DNA from: Bacteroidota bacterium
Lineage (GTDB): Bacteria > Bacteroidota > Ignavibacteria > Tepidaquicellales > Tepidaquicellaceae
NCBI GenBank assembly: GCA_023429265.1
Contig: JAEYVS010000003.1
Span: 1 to 20,088, forward strand
Direction: 5' to 3'
Length of the DNA stretch: 20,088 bases
Made by a program: the position numbers and the translations under genes. Shown one piece after another: positions 1 through 8,148 of this stretch. How positions within the stretch are numbered: position 1 is the stretch's first letter; each line of letters opens with the position of its first letter. The notes beneath the pieces are model-generated. The model had not been told where the DNA came from, made no database searches, and saw only the letters and a program-made list of their open reading frames with translations.

Positions 1-2093
1 TTCTGGAAAAACTCAATAAGCTCGATAGTAACATTTTAAATTCTACAGTTAATTTTCCAAGGAAAGAGCTTTCCGTTACTTTCGATAACCGTGGGATATC
101 ATTAAAAGACATTGTGATTCTGCTCGCTAAGGCAGGGTATGAACCTCTTCTTTCTATGGATTCGGCTGATAAAAAAAGTACTTTCATATCTGATCGATCA
201 CTGTATCTGAAACTGGGTATTGCCGCGTTTTGCTTCGGGAATATAATGCTTCTGTCCTTTCCCGAGTACCTGGCATCCGAGGACAGTATCGATCATTCAA
301 TGAAGCACTTTTTCGGCTATTTAATAATTTTGCTTTCTCTGCCTGTTTTCTTTTACTCAGCTTCTGATTATTTCAGATCTGCCTGGAACGGGATCAAAAC
401 CGGGTCGCTGAATATCGATGTCCCTCTTTCACTGGGAATCGCTGTTTTATTCTTCAGGAGTGTGTATGAACTCTTAGTAAGCAATGACCCGGGATATATG
501 GATTCAATGACCGGGCTTGTCTTCTTATTGCTGATTGGAAAAGTCTTTAAGAATAAGACTTTCGATGCCCTCAATTTTGAGAGGAATTACAGATCATATT
601 TTCCATTATCCGTTACGGTCAAAGACAAAGCCGGAGAACGCTCCATTCCGCTCTCAAAGCTCATAACCGGTAACAGGATCCTTGTCAGGAATAACGAGCT
701 CATTCCCTCAGATTCGATCCTCATCAGAGGCAATGCAAACATAGACTACAGCTTCGTAACAGGTGAATCTGACACGGTTACAAAGATTCCCGGTGATATG
801 ATTTATGCAGGAGGTCGTCAGAAGGGAGCATCACTGGAGCTCGAAACCGTAAAGGAAGTATCTCAAAGTTATCTTACCCGGTTATGGAATAAAGATGTAT
901 TTACTGAAAATAAAAATGAAGCTCACGTTTCAAAGATAGCTGACACAATAAGCAAATATTTTACTCCTGCTGTAATATTTATCGCAATAGCTGGTGGCCT
1001 CATACATTTAAGTGACGGAGTAGATCAGGCGCTAAACGTATTTACATCGGTGTTAATAGTTGCCTGTCCCTGCGCCCTTGCTGTTTCACTGCCCTTTACT
1101 CTTGGAAATGCAATGAGGATAATGGGCAAGAATAAACTGTATGTTAAAAACCCATCTGTTGTGGAAAATATGGCTTCAATAGATACGGTCGTTTTTGACA
1201 AAACCGGCACCATTACAAAAGCAGGTGAATCCGGGATATCTTACTCAGGTATCCATCTGGGTAAAATCGATATTTCCCTCATACGCTCCCTTTCAAGGAA
1301 TTCACAGCATCCTCATAGCGTAAAGATTTTCAATTCATTGGAAAGTGAATATGTTTTTGAAGTAGTAAATTACTCCGAGGAAATCGGGCACGGAATATCG
1401 GGATTTATAATGAGCAAAGAAATTAGACTGGGCAGCAAAAAATATGTAACACGCGGCAAACTAAATTCTGAAAGTGATGACATTCAGGGAACAAGGGTTT
1501 ACGTGTCAATTAATGGAGAGCTAAAAGGATATTTTACTTTTTCAAATATCTATAGAGATGGTCTGGAATCAAATTTACGAGGCTTAACAAATCTTGACGT
1601 TCATCTCCTGTCCGGTGATAATTCCGGTGAAAAAGAAAATCTCGAAAAGCTCTTCCGCGGAAAAGACTTTATCCATTTTAATATGTCCGCTCAGGACAAA
1701 CTCAATTACATTAAGCAATTACAACTGAAACAACATAACGTATTGATGCTTGGTGACGGACTCAATGATGCCGGTGCTTTAAAACAAAGCAACATAGGTA
1801 TTTCGGTTTCCGAAAACATCAATAATTTTACCCCTGCATGCGATGGGATCCTCGAAAGCAGCGCCTTCGAAAGGCTAAGATGCTTTATTGTTTTCTCCAA
1901 GGACAGTATGGCAGTCATAAAGACCAGCTTCGTTCTTTCGGTATGTTACAACGCTGCCGGTCTGGGACTCGCGCTGCAGGGGCTTTTAACACCTTTATTC
2001 GCCGCTATATTAATGCCGGTTAGTTCTATTACTATAGTTTCCTTCGGCGTACTCGCTACAAATTATTTCGCCAAAAAAAGGAGGCTGTTGTAA
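1..2093 (+). CDS. ccoI: Copper-exporting P1B-type ATPase CcoI, 5' partial
   Basis: This is a heavy-metal P-type ATPase that moves copper across the inner membrane; in cbb3 gene clusters CcoI supplies copper for the CuB site. The reading frame is open from the left edge (first full codon at 3), so the GTG at 114 is internal and the true start lies outside the window. The first ~40 codons fit the end of an HMA metal-binding domain. All core motifs are present: TGES in the actuator domain, CPC in the metal-transport helix (bases 1065-1073), the phosphorylated Asp in DKTGT (codon at 1197), an HP motif in the nucleotide domain (SQHPHS), and GDGLND near the end. Paired hydrophobic helices flank these domains. 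The GMxCxxC of the HMA domain and any N-terminal extra domain are not visible. The stop overlaps the ccoS start (TAATG). Assignment as CcoI rather than a general CopA rests on the neighbours. Confidence 0.93.
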   Translation, partial: LEKLNKLDSNILNSTVNFPRKELSVTFDNRGISLKDIVILLAKAGYEPLLSMDSADKKSTFISDRSLYLKLGIAAFCFGNIMLLSFPEYLASEDSIDHSMKHFFGYLIILLSLPVFFYSASDYFRSAWNGIKTGSLNIDVPLSLGIAVLFFRSVYELLVSNDPGYMDSMTGLVFLLLIGKVFKNKTFDALNFERNYRSYFPLSVTVKDKAGERSIPLSKLITGNRILVRNNELIPSDSILIRGNANIDYSFVTGESDTVTKIPGDMIYAGGRQKGASLELETVKEVSQSYLTRLWNKDVFTENKNEAHVSKIADTISKYFTPAVIFIAIAGGLIHLSDGVDQALNVFTSVLIVACPCALAVSLPFTLGNAMRIMGKNKLYVKNPSVVENMASIDTVVFDKTGTITKAGESGISYSGIHLGKIDISLIRSLSRNSQHPHSVKIFNSLESEYVFEVVNYSEEIGHGISGFIMSKEIRLGSKKYVTRGKLNSESDDIQGTRVYVSINGELKGYFTFSNIYRDGLESNLRGLTNLDVHLLSGDNSGEKENLEKLFRGKDFIHFNMSAQDKLNYIKQLQLKQHNVLMLGDGLNDAGALKQSNIGISVSENINNFTPACDGILESSAFERLRCFIVFSKDSMAVIKTSFVLSVCYNAAGLGLALQGLLTPLFAAILMPVSSITIVSFGVLATNYFAKKRRLL
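2080..2084 (+). promoter_or_regulatory. Strong Shine-Dalgarno for ccoS
   Basis: GGAGG, preceded by an A-rich run, lies inside the last codons of ccoI and 8 bases before the ccoS ATG at 2093. It is one of the few clear ribosome binding sites in the window and supports both the very short ccoS gene and its overlapping start. Confidence 0.75.
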
Positions 2094-2254
2094 TGTCGGC
2101 TATAATCATTTTGCTTTCAATTAGTATTCTCATAGGAGCAGGTTTTTTGATTGCCTTCATATTTGCCGTAAAAAACGGTCAGTATGAGGACAGATACACA
2201 CCTTCAGTCAGGATGCTATTCGATGACAACGAAAAAAATAATTCTAATTCATAA
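2093..2254 (+). CDS. ccoS: cbb3 oxidase assembly protein CcoS
   Basis: A 53-residue protein with one N-terminal membrane helix (about residues 3-26) followed by VKNGQYEDRYTPSVRMLFDD, which matches the conserved CcoS pattern of a Gly-Gln-aromatic-Asp turn, a proline and a basic-L/M-hydrophobic-F-D-D ending. CcoS is needed for insertion of heme and copper into the catalytic subunit of cbb3 oxidase. The ATG overlaps the ccoI stop by one base (TAATG), so translation is probably coupled, and a strong GGAGG sits 8 bases upstream. It is easily missed because of its size. The ccoI-ccoS order directly before the structural genes is the usual one in Bacteroidota. Confidence 0.93.
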   Translation: MSAIIILLSISILIGAGFLIAFIFAVKNGQYEDRYTPSVRMLFDDNEKNNSNS

Positions 2255-2261
2255 AACATAA

Positions 2262-4442
2262 ATGGTAGAAAATACAAATCTACAGATCGAAAAATTCTAT
2301 TACGATAATACTACCGTAAGGAATTTTGCCATTGCCACGGTTGTATGGGGAATAGTCGGGATGCTGGCGGGACTCTTTATTGCGCTCCAGCTTGTTTTTC
2401 CCGACCTTAATCTCGGTATTCCTTATACCTCATTTGGGAGGCTCAGACCGCTGCATACTAATGCGGTGATATTCGCCTTTGTGGGTAATGCCATATTTAT
2501 GGGAGTTTACTATTCGCTCCAGAGACTCTGCAAAGCAAGGATGTATAGTGATAAGCTTAGCAAGATTCACTTCTGGGGATGGCAGTCTATCATCGTGCTT
2601 GCCGCGATAACTCTCCCGCTCGGATATACCACCACGAAGGAATATGCTGAACTTGAATGGCCAATAGATATCCTCATAACACTTGTATGGGTAGTATTCG
2701 CTATTAATATGTTCGGTACCATTCTAAAGCGAAGAGAAAAACATATGTACGTCGCTATCTGGTTCTATATTGCGACTGTCATAACCGTGGCTGTTCTCCA
2801 CATTGTTAATTCCATCGAAATACCCGCTACCTGGATGAAAAGTTACCCGGTTTATGCCGGGGTGCAGGATGCACTGGTGCAGTGGTGGTACGGACATAAT
2901 GCCGTAGCATTTTTCCTTACTACTCCGTTTCTGGGATTAATGTATTACTTTCTCCCTAAAGCCGCTAACCGTCCGATTTATTCGTATAAGCTGTCGATTG
3001 TGCACTTCTGGTCATTGATATTTATCTATATATGGGCAGGACCGCACCATCTCTTATATACTTCGCTTCCCGAATGGGCTCAGTCGCTCGGTGTGGTATT
3101 TTCCATTATGCTATGGGCTCCGTCCTGGGGCGGTATGATTAATGGGCTTATGACACTTCGTGGAGCCTGGGACAGGGTAAGAGAAAACCCCATTCTTAAA
3201 TTCATGGTCGTAGCGGTTACTGCTTATGGTATGTCAACATTCGAGGGTCCATTGCTTTCTCTCAAGAATGTAAATGCGATCGCTCACTTTTCGGATTGGA
3301 TAGTAGCTCACGTACACGTAGGCGGACTAGGCTGGAATGGATTCCTTACATTCGGAATACTCTACTGGCTGATTCCAAAAATGTTCCGAACAGACCTTTA
3401 TTCAAAAAAGCTCGCAAACGCGCACTTCTGGATTGGCACATTGGGGATCATAATCTATGTCATCCCGATGTACTGGTCAGGACTTGTGCAGGCGCTTATG
3501 TGGAGAGAATTCACTCCGGAAGGACTTCTTCAATATCCTAATTTCCTGGAATCGGTTAGACAGATCATTCCTATGTATGCGGGAAGAAGTGTAGGAGGCT
3601 TCCTTTACATAGTTGGTGTGATTATGATGGCATACAATCTCATTAAAACAGCTAAACAGGGAAGCTTCCTGGCGAACGAAGAAGCAGAGGCTCCTCCTAT
3701 GATAGACCATCTTGCCGGAAAAGAACCCGCCAGAAAACACAGGATACTCGAAGGAAAACCATTAAAGTTTGCCATACTTGCCGGCTTTGCCATTCTTATC
3801 GGAGGCATAGTGGAAATGATACCTACTTTTATGATAAAATCGAATATTCCAACGATTTCATCCGTTCAGCCATATACCCCGCTGGAATTACAGGGTAGAG
3901 ACGTATATATGCGGGAAGGATGCGCTACCTGCCATTCACAGATGATACGTCCCTTCAGGTTCGAAACCGAACGTTATGGAGAGTATTCAAAAGCAGGTGA
4001 ATTCGTATATGATCACCCGTTCCTCTGGGGATCTAAAAGAATAGGACCTGACCTGCAGCGTATCGGTAAAAAATATCCCGACCTGTGGCATTTAAATCAT
4101 ATGGAGGACCCCGAATCTATGTCCCCTGGTTCAATTATGCCTAAATATCCCTGGCTCCTGGAAGATGACCTGGACATATCAAATACGGAAGCTAAGATCA
4201 ATGTTATGATAAAGCTTGGGGTTCCATACCCTGAAGATTATGCGAAGATAGCAAACGATGACCTGCTTAAGCAGGCAGAGGGCATTACCGCCGGGCTTGA
4301 GAAAAGCGGCGTTCTCATTAGCCCCAATAAGGAGATCATAGCTTTAATTGCTTACCTCCAGAGAATGGGAACAGACATTAAAGTTTCAAGGGATTCTGTA
4401 AAAACATCTGGGGAAACAATTCAAAAGTTAAACGGAAAATAA
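2262..4442 (+). CDS. ccoNO: Fused cbb3 cytochrome c oxidase subunits I and II (CcoN-CcoO)
   Basis: A 726-residue fusion of the catalytic subunit CcoN (about 1-480) and the membrane-anchored monoheme cytochrome CcoO (about 500-726). It reduces oxygen to water at a heme b3-CuB centre and pumps protons. The CcoN part keeps the low-spin heme ligand H65, CuB ligands H212, H262 and H263, the cross-link tyrosine Y256 six residues before H262, and H350/H352 for the two hemes in AHVHVGG. After a linker and one more membrane helix comes the heme c motif CATCH (554-558) and a Met ligand in SIMPKYPW. In Proteobacteria these are two genes; fusion is known in Bacteroidota and relatives. The gene starts 7 bases after ccoS with no visible Shine-Dalgarno and ends 1 base before the ccoQ-like gene. 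No key residue is missing. Confidence 0.97.
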   Translation: MVENTNLQIEKFYYDNTTVRNFAIATVVWGIVGMLAGLFIALQLVFPDLNLGIPYTSFGRLRPLHTNAVIFAFVGNAIFMGVYYSLQRLCKARMYSDKLSKIHFWGWQSIIVLAAITLPLGYTTTKEYAELEWPIDILITLVWVVFAINMFGTILKRREKHMYVAIWFYIATVITVAVLHIVNSIEIPATWMKSYPVYAGVQDALVQWWYGHNAVAFFLTTPFLGLMYYFLPKAANRPIYSYKLSIVHFWSLIFIYIWAGPHHLLYTSLPEWAQSLGVVFSIMLWAPSWGGMINGLMTLRGAWDRVRENPILKFMVVAVTAYGMSTFEGPLLSLKNVNAIAHFSDWIVAHVHVGGLGWNGFLTFGILYWLIPKMFRTDLYSKKLANAHFWIGTLGIIIYVIPMYWSGLVQALMWREFTPEGLLQYPNFLESVRQIIPMYAGRSVGGFLYIVGVIMMAYNLIKTAKQGSFLANEEAEAPPMIDHLAGKEPARKHRILEGKPLKFAILAGFAILIGGIVEMIPTFMIKSNIPTISSVQPYTPLELQGRDVYMREGCATCHSQMIRPFRFETERYGEYSKAGEFVYDHPFLWGSKRIGPDLQRIGKKYPDLWHLNHMEDPESMSPGSIMPKYPWLLEDDLDISNTEAKINVMIKLGVPYPEDYAKIANDDLLKQAEGITAGLEKSGVLISPNKEIIALIAYLQRMGTDIKVSRDSVKTSGETIQKLNGK

Positions 4443-4443
4443 A

Positions 4444-4653
4444 ATGTTTAAACATTATTTCAAACAAATAGAAGACATTGAATTATTTCCTTTGATAGGC
4501 TTATTCATCTTCGTAATATTTTTCATTCTTCTATTAATATGGGTTTATAAAGTCAACAAGGAATATATTAAGACTATGTCAGAGCTCCCTTTGCAAAATG
4601 ATGAGGAAACAGATATTACCCGGTCAGTCATAAAAGAAAATTCAGCATTATGA
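4444..4653 (+). CDS. ccoQ: CcoQ-like small membrane subunit
   Basis: A 69-residue protein with a short amphipathic start, one strong membrane helix (about residues 17-36) and a charged C-terminal tail. Size, topology and position between ccoNO and ccoP match CcoQ, a non-catalytic subunit that stabilises cbb3 oxidase. CcoQ sequences are poorly conserved, so the call rests mostly on topology and context. It follows ccoNO by one base, and its stop overlaps the ccoP start in an ATGA arrangement, so it is almost certainly translated as part of the operon. Confidence 0.8.
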   Translation: MFKHYFKQIEDIELFPLIGLFIFVIFFILLLIWVYKVNKEYIKTMSELPLQNDEETDITRSVIKENSAL

Positions 4654-5531
4654 AAAAAATATTAATATCAATATTATTGTTCATATTTAGTGTCTTTCTC
4701 ACATTTGGAGATGTTTTGGCTGCCGAGGATGACTCCACAGCGGCATTAAAAACGATGAACTTCTTATTCCTGGCAGCGTTATGCTTAATGCTCTTAATAG
4801 CCCTGGCGCACTGGTCGAATAAAACCCCGGGGACCACTGTGGCAACGGAACCAAAGCCTGGCATCATAAAGAAGCTTATGGCGGCTTTGACCCGGTCAAC
4901 TCCTGTTTCAAAAGAACAGGATATAATGCTGCAGCACGAATATGACGGCATAAAGGAATTAAATAACAGCGTTCCCCCCTGGCTTAATTACATTTTTTTA
5001 GGCTCACTGATCTTTTCGATATTTTATCTCCTGCACTTCCACGTATTGGGTACTGGGAGATCACAGTTTGATGAATATTCAGCAGAAATGGAAATTGCAC
5101 GGCTCGATATGCAGAGATTAATGGAATCGGGGGCGTTCATTACCGAAGAAAATGTAACGGCGCTCACTGATCCGGAATCCATTGCTGCCGGGAAGGAAAG
5201 ATTTAATAAGGATTGTTCTCCCTGTCACGGTATGAATGGAGAAGGAACGATCGGACCAAACCTCACAGATAATTACTGGATACACGGCGGGAAAGTCGGC
5301 AACTTGTTCCATGTCGTAAAAGTCGGTGTACCTGAGAAAGGTATGGTCGCCTGGGGACAGCAATTGAATCCAAAGCAGATGCAAGAAGTAGTAAGTTATA
5401 TACTAACCCTTAATAACACAAATCCTCCTAATGGAAAAATCCCTGAGGGTGAATTGTATGAGCCTGAGGAGCTTAATGGTGTTGATTCTACAGCGAGTAA
5501 TAGAATAGATAGTTTGAGCCAAAGCAAGTAA
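4650..5531 (+). CDS. ccoP: cbb3 oxidase cytochrome subunit CcoP, one-heme form
   Basis: A 293-residue membrane-bound cytochrome c that passes electrons to the CcoNO unit. It begins with a signal-like hydrophobic stretch (3-24), then a helix (about 36-55), a cytosolic linker, the CcoP N-terminal domain signature YDGIKELNN followed by a helix (about 112-132), and a periplasmic cytochrome c domain. That domain has one CSPCH motif (C189, C192, H193) and a likely axial Met232 in KGMVAWG. Proteobacterial CcoP usually has two c-type hemes; here only one is present, with no trace of a second site. The extra N-terminal helix also differs from the proteobacterial form. Both traits recur in Bacteroidota-type clusters as I know them. 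The start overlaps the ccoQ-like stop (ATGA). Confidence 0.93.
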   Translation: MKKILISILLFIFSVFLTFGDVLAAEDDSTAALKTMNFLFLAALCLMLLIALAHWSNKTPGTTVATEPKPGIIKKLMAALTRSTPVSKEQDIMLQHEYDGIKELNNSVPPWLNYIFLGSLIFSIFYLLHFHVLGTGRSQFDEYSAEMEIARLDMQRLMESGAFITEENVTALTDPESIAAGKERFNKDCSPCHGMNGEGTIGPNLTDNYWIHGGKVGNLFHVVKVGVPEKGMVAWGQQLNPKQMQEVVSYILTLNNTNPPNGKIPEGELYEPEELNGVDSTASNRIDSLSQSK

Positions 5532-5532
5532 A

Positions 5533-5536
5533 GGAG
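5533..5536 (+). promoter_or_regulatory. Shine-Dalgarno deciding the ccoG start
   Basis: GGAG lies one base before the ATG at 5538 but ten bases before the in-frame ATG at 5547. The first spacing is too short for ribosome binding, so the second ATG is the more likely start. Confidence 0.5.
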
Positions 5537-5546
5537 AATGGGACTA

Positions 5547-6995
5547 ATGACAGCAAACAATGTTAACGAGAAAGACAAGACGGTCATAAAAGGTAAAGAG
5601 GTGTCTGAATATGCTTTTGAATACCGCGATCATCTCGCGACAATAAATGAATCCGGAAAACGCATATGGGTCTTTCCCAAAAAACCTTCCGGAAGATTTT
5701 ACAATGCGAGAACATACTTAAGTTGGTTGCTGCTAATCTTTCTTTTTGGGGCTCCATTCATAAAAATTGACGGGCATCCATTTATGCTTTTCAATTTTCT
5801 CGAAAGAAATTTCATTCTATTCGGCATCGGATTCGGTCCGCAGGATTTTCACCTGTTCTTCCTGGCAATGATAACTCTAATAGTTTTTATTGTACTATTT
5901 ACTGTAGTATTCGGGAGAGTATTTTGCGGGTGGGCGTGCCCTCAGACAATTTTTATGGAGATGGTATTCCGAAAGATCGAATACTGGATAGAAGGTGATG
6001 CGGGACAGCAGAGAAAGCTGAAAGCCTCTCCATGGACCACAGGAAAGATATTCAAGAAGTTATCAAAAAATCTGATCTTCTTTGCAATTGCATTCCTGAT
6101 TGCCAATACTTTTTTGGCATACATTGTAGGAATAGACGAACTTTATAACATTGTTACTCATCCCCCTTCCGAACACCTCACCGGGTTTATCGCGGTAGTA
6201 GGCATATCCAGTGCATTCTATGGCGTATATGCATTTTTCCGTGAACAGGTTTGTACAGTAGTTTGCCCTTACGGTAGGCTGCAAGGGGTATTACTTGATC
6301 CTAATACCACTCTCATAGCATATGATTACGTCAGAGGTGAGCCCAGGGGTAAAATCAAAAAAAACACAGAAAGAGAATTTGGAGACTGCATAGACTGCCG
6401 GCAATGCGTGGATGTCTGCCCTACAGGAATTGACATCAGAAACGGTACCCAGCTGGAATGTGTGAACTGCGCCGCCTGCATAGATGCCTGCGACACTGTA
6501 ATGGATAAAATTGGTTTTGATCGCGGATTGATACGGTATGATTCCGAAAACAATATCAAAACTCACTCAAAAAAACGTTTTACTGGGAGGGTCATAGCGT
6601 ATTCTGTCGTACTAACCATATTGCTTATTGTTCTGATAACCTTACTGGTTAACCGCGCTGATGTTGAGGTTACCATACTGAGAACTCCCGGGATGTTCTT
6701 CAATGAGCAGCCTGACGGTTCCATTAGCAATGTTTATAATGTCAGGATGGTCAATAAGACCTTCAATGATGCTGCTGTTGAACTGAAGCTTATCGGCATC
6801 GACGGGCAAATTAAGATCGCAGGCAAAGAAACGAGTGTTTCACCACAGGAAAGCGCTGAAACAAAAATGATTATAATGATCGACAAGAATAAGTTAAGCT
6901 CAAGAAACAATGAAATCAAGATTGGTATTTATTCAAAAGGTGAGTTGATAGACGAGATCGAAACTAACTTTATGGGACCGGGTTCCCGGAATTAA
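5547..6995 (+). CDS. ccoG: cbb3 oxidase accessory iron-sulfur protein CcoG (RdxA/FixG family)
   Basis: A 482-residue membrane ferredoxin-like protein. CcoG is reported to act as a copper reductase in cbb3 assembly, making Cu(I) for loading. Order: cytosolic N-terminus, membrane helices, a CGWACPQ motif in a NapH-like region, further helices, CTVVCPYGRLQG, then two complete 4Fe-4S ligand sets (C281/284/287/291 and C305/308/311/315), a last helix near 350, and a C-terminal immunoglobulin-like FixG domain. An in-frame ATG at 5538 would add three residues, but its ribosome site would be one base away. The gene follows ccoP by 15 bases (6 from the upstream ATG) and is followed by ccoH after 13. 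Confidence 0.95.
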   Translation: MTANNVNEKDKTVIKGKEVSEYAFEYRDHLATINESGKRIWVFPKKPSGRFYNARTYLSWLLLIFLFGAPFIKIDGHPFMLFNFLERNFILFGIGFGPQDFHLFFLAMITLIVFIVLFTVVFGRVFCGWACPQTIFMEMVFRKIEYWIEGDAGQQRKLKASPWTTGKIFKKLSKNLIFFAIAFLIANTFLAYIVGIDELYNIVTHPPSEHLTGFIAVVGISSAFYGVYAFFREQVCTVVCPYGRLQGVLLDPNTTLIAYDYVRGEPRGKIKKNTEREFGDCIDCRQCVDVCPTGIDIRNGTQLECVNCAACIDACDTVMDKIGFDRGLIRYDSENNIKTHSKKRFTGRVIAYSVVLTILLIVLITLLVNRADVEVTILRTPGMFFNEQPDGSISNVYNVRMVNKTFNDAAVELKLIGIDGQIKIAGKETSVSPQESAETKMIIMIDKNKLSSRNNEIKIGIYSKGELIDEIETNFMGPGSRN

Positions 6996-7008
6996 ACAAA
7001 CTACAAAA

Positions 7009-7440
7009 ATGAGCTGGGGTACAAAGATAATACTTACATTCGCTGTGTTTATGATTGGAATGATCGGCATGGTGGTTTTTGTGTTCAATCTACAGATAGA
7101 CCTTGTAGAGGATAATTATTATGACAAAGAAATAAAATACCAGGATCAGATCGATATTCTATCGGATACAAGGAGACTTGAAAAATCTCTGGATATAAAA
7201 CTTACGGAAAAAGCTGTATCCTTTAATTTCCCGGAACACGAAACAACACCCGCCGGAGAGATACAATTTTACAGGCCTTCCGATGCAGGAAAGGATTTTA
7301 AACTTCCCATAAAGACCGGTGAAGATCATTCGCAAAGTGTCAGCACTGCTGAAATTGCCAAAGGCTTGTGGAAAATAAAGGTAACCTGGATGGCTGACAA
7401 TAAGAAGTTTTATTCGGAAGAAACTATATTCATAAACTGA
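7009..7440 (+). CDS. ccoH: cbb3 oxidase assembly protein CcoH/FixH family
   Basis: A 143-residue protein with one N-terminal membrane helix (about 7-29), followed by an acidic, tyrosine-rich segment (LVEDNYYDKEIKYQDQID) that is the most recognisable part of FixH proteins, and a soluble beta-rich domain. CcoH binds assembling cbb3 oxidase and stabilises it. It sits 13 bases after ccoG, its usual partner, and its TGA stop overlaps the ATG of the next gene by one base, which suggests coupled translation. The start is the only plausible Met before the helix. The symbol fixH is used for the same family in nitrogen-fixing bacteria. Confidence 0.88.
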   Translation: MSWGTKIILTFAVFMIGMIGMVVFVFNLQIDLVEDNYYDKEIKYQDQIDILSDTRRLEKSLDIKLTEKAVSFNFPEHETTPAGEIQFYRPSDAGKDFKLPIKTGEDHSQSVSTAEIAKGLWKIKVTWMADNKKFYSEETIFIN

Positions 7441-8144
7441 TGGATGTATGGGCAGGATTAATACTGGGATACATTGGAAGCCTCCACTGCGCGGGGATGT
7501 GCGGACCGATAGCCCTGTCTCTCCAGGAAGGCTCCAAAAAAGGATTTCGTTTCCTTTGGAATAGAATATTATACAATGGCGGCAGAATCATCACTTACTC
7601 TTTACTGGGTGCGCTTTTTGGATTATTGGGCAGCCGTATAGTCATCTCCGATCACCAGCAGTTCCTCTCTATTGTAACTGGTGTTTCCATATTGATTGTC
7701 ACAGTGATTACTTTCCTTGGTAACCGCAATGTATTTTACGGAAAACTTTTTAATAGGTATGTGAATATCATTAAGTCCCCCCTCTCAAAATTATTCAAAC
7801 AAAAAACCGGGTTGCCGATGATGGGGATCGGGATATTGAATGGGCTTTTACCGTGCGGCTTTGTTTATCTTGCGATTGCGGGATCGCTAACTACCGGCAG
7901 CGCTTTATCGGGGATGGGATTTATGGCTTTGTTTGGTCTGGGAACAGTACCTGTAATGCTCGGAGTGTCTTTTCTTGGGAATGTACTAAAAAACAAAGTA
8001 CGAATTCCATATTCAAAAATACTTCCGGCTTTATCAATAATGATTGCTCTGATACTTATTCTTAGAGGATTAAACCTTGGAATACCTTACCTGAGTCCGG
8101 AAATTACAAAAGCAGGTATTGAAACTCAAATGATCTGCGAATAG
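7440..8144 (+). CDS. TauE/SafE-like (COG2836-type) membrane protein, probable oxidase-linked metal or redox transporter
   Basis: A 234-residue polytopic membrane protein with about six helices in two repeats. The first repeat carries H16, C17 and C21 in LHCAGMCGPI, and the second carries C139 in NGLLPCGF. This HC-CGP/PCG pattern marks the 'sulfite exporter TauE/SafE' group related to DsbD/CcdA, which often ends cbb3 clusters in Bacteroidota. The C-terminus has RGLNLGIPYLSP, also characteristic. The sulfite-export name comes from the family and is doubtful here. The paired cysteines and the genomic position suggest a role in copper handling or thiol redox during oxidase assembly, which is inference. 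It overlaps ccoH by one base. It converges with the next gene with only four bases between stops, so no terminator separates them. Confidence 0.85.
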   Translation: MDVWAGLILGYIGSLHCAGMCGPIALSLQEGSKKGFRFLWNRILYNGGRIITYSLLGALFGLLGSRIVISDHQQFLSIVTGVSILIVTVITFLGNRNVFYGKLFNRYVNIIKSPLSKLFKQKTGLPMMGIGILNGLLPCGFVYLAIAGSLTTGSALSGMGFMALFGLGTVPVMLGVSFLGNVLKNKVRIPYSKILPALSIMIALILILRGLNLGIPYLSPEITKAGIETQMICE

Positions 8145-8148
8145 AAAA

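Noticed and set aside
114..2093. ccoI starting at the GTG at 114
   Set aside because: The frame is open to the left edge and codons 3-113 encode the end of an HMA-type domain, so the gene is truncated by the window.
4628..4951. 107-codon minus-strand frame opposite ccoQ and ccoP
   Set aside because: It is antisense to conserved oxidase genes and has low-complexity composition with no ribosome site.
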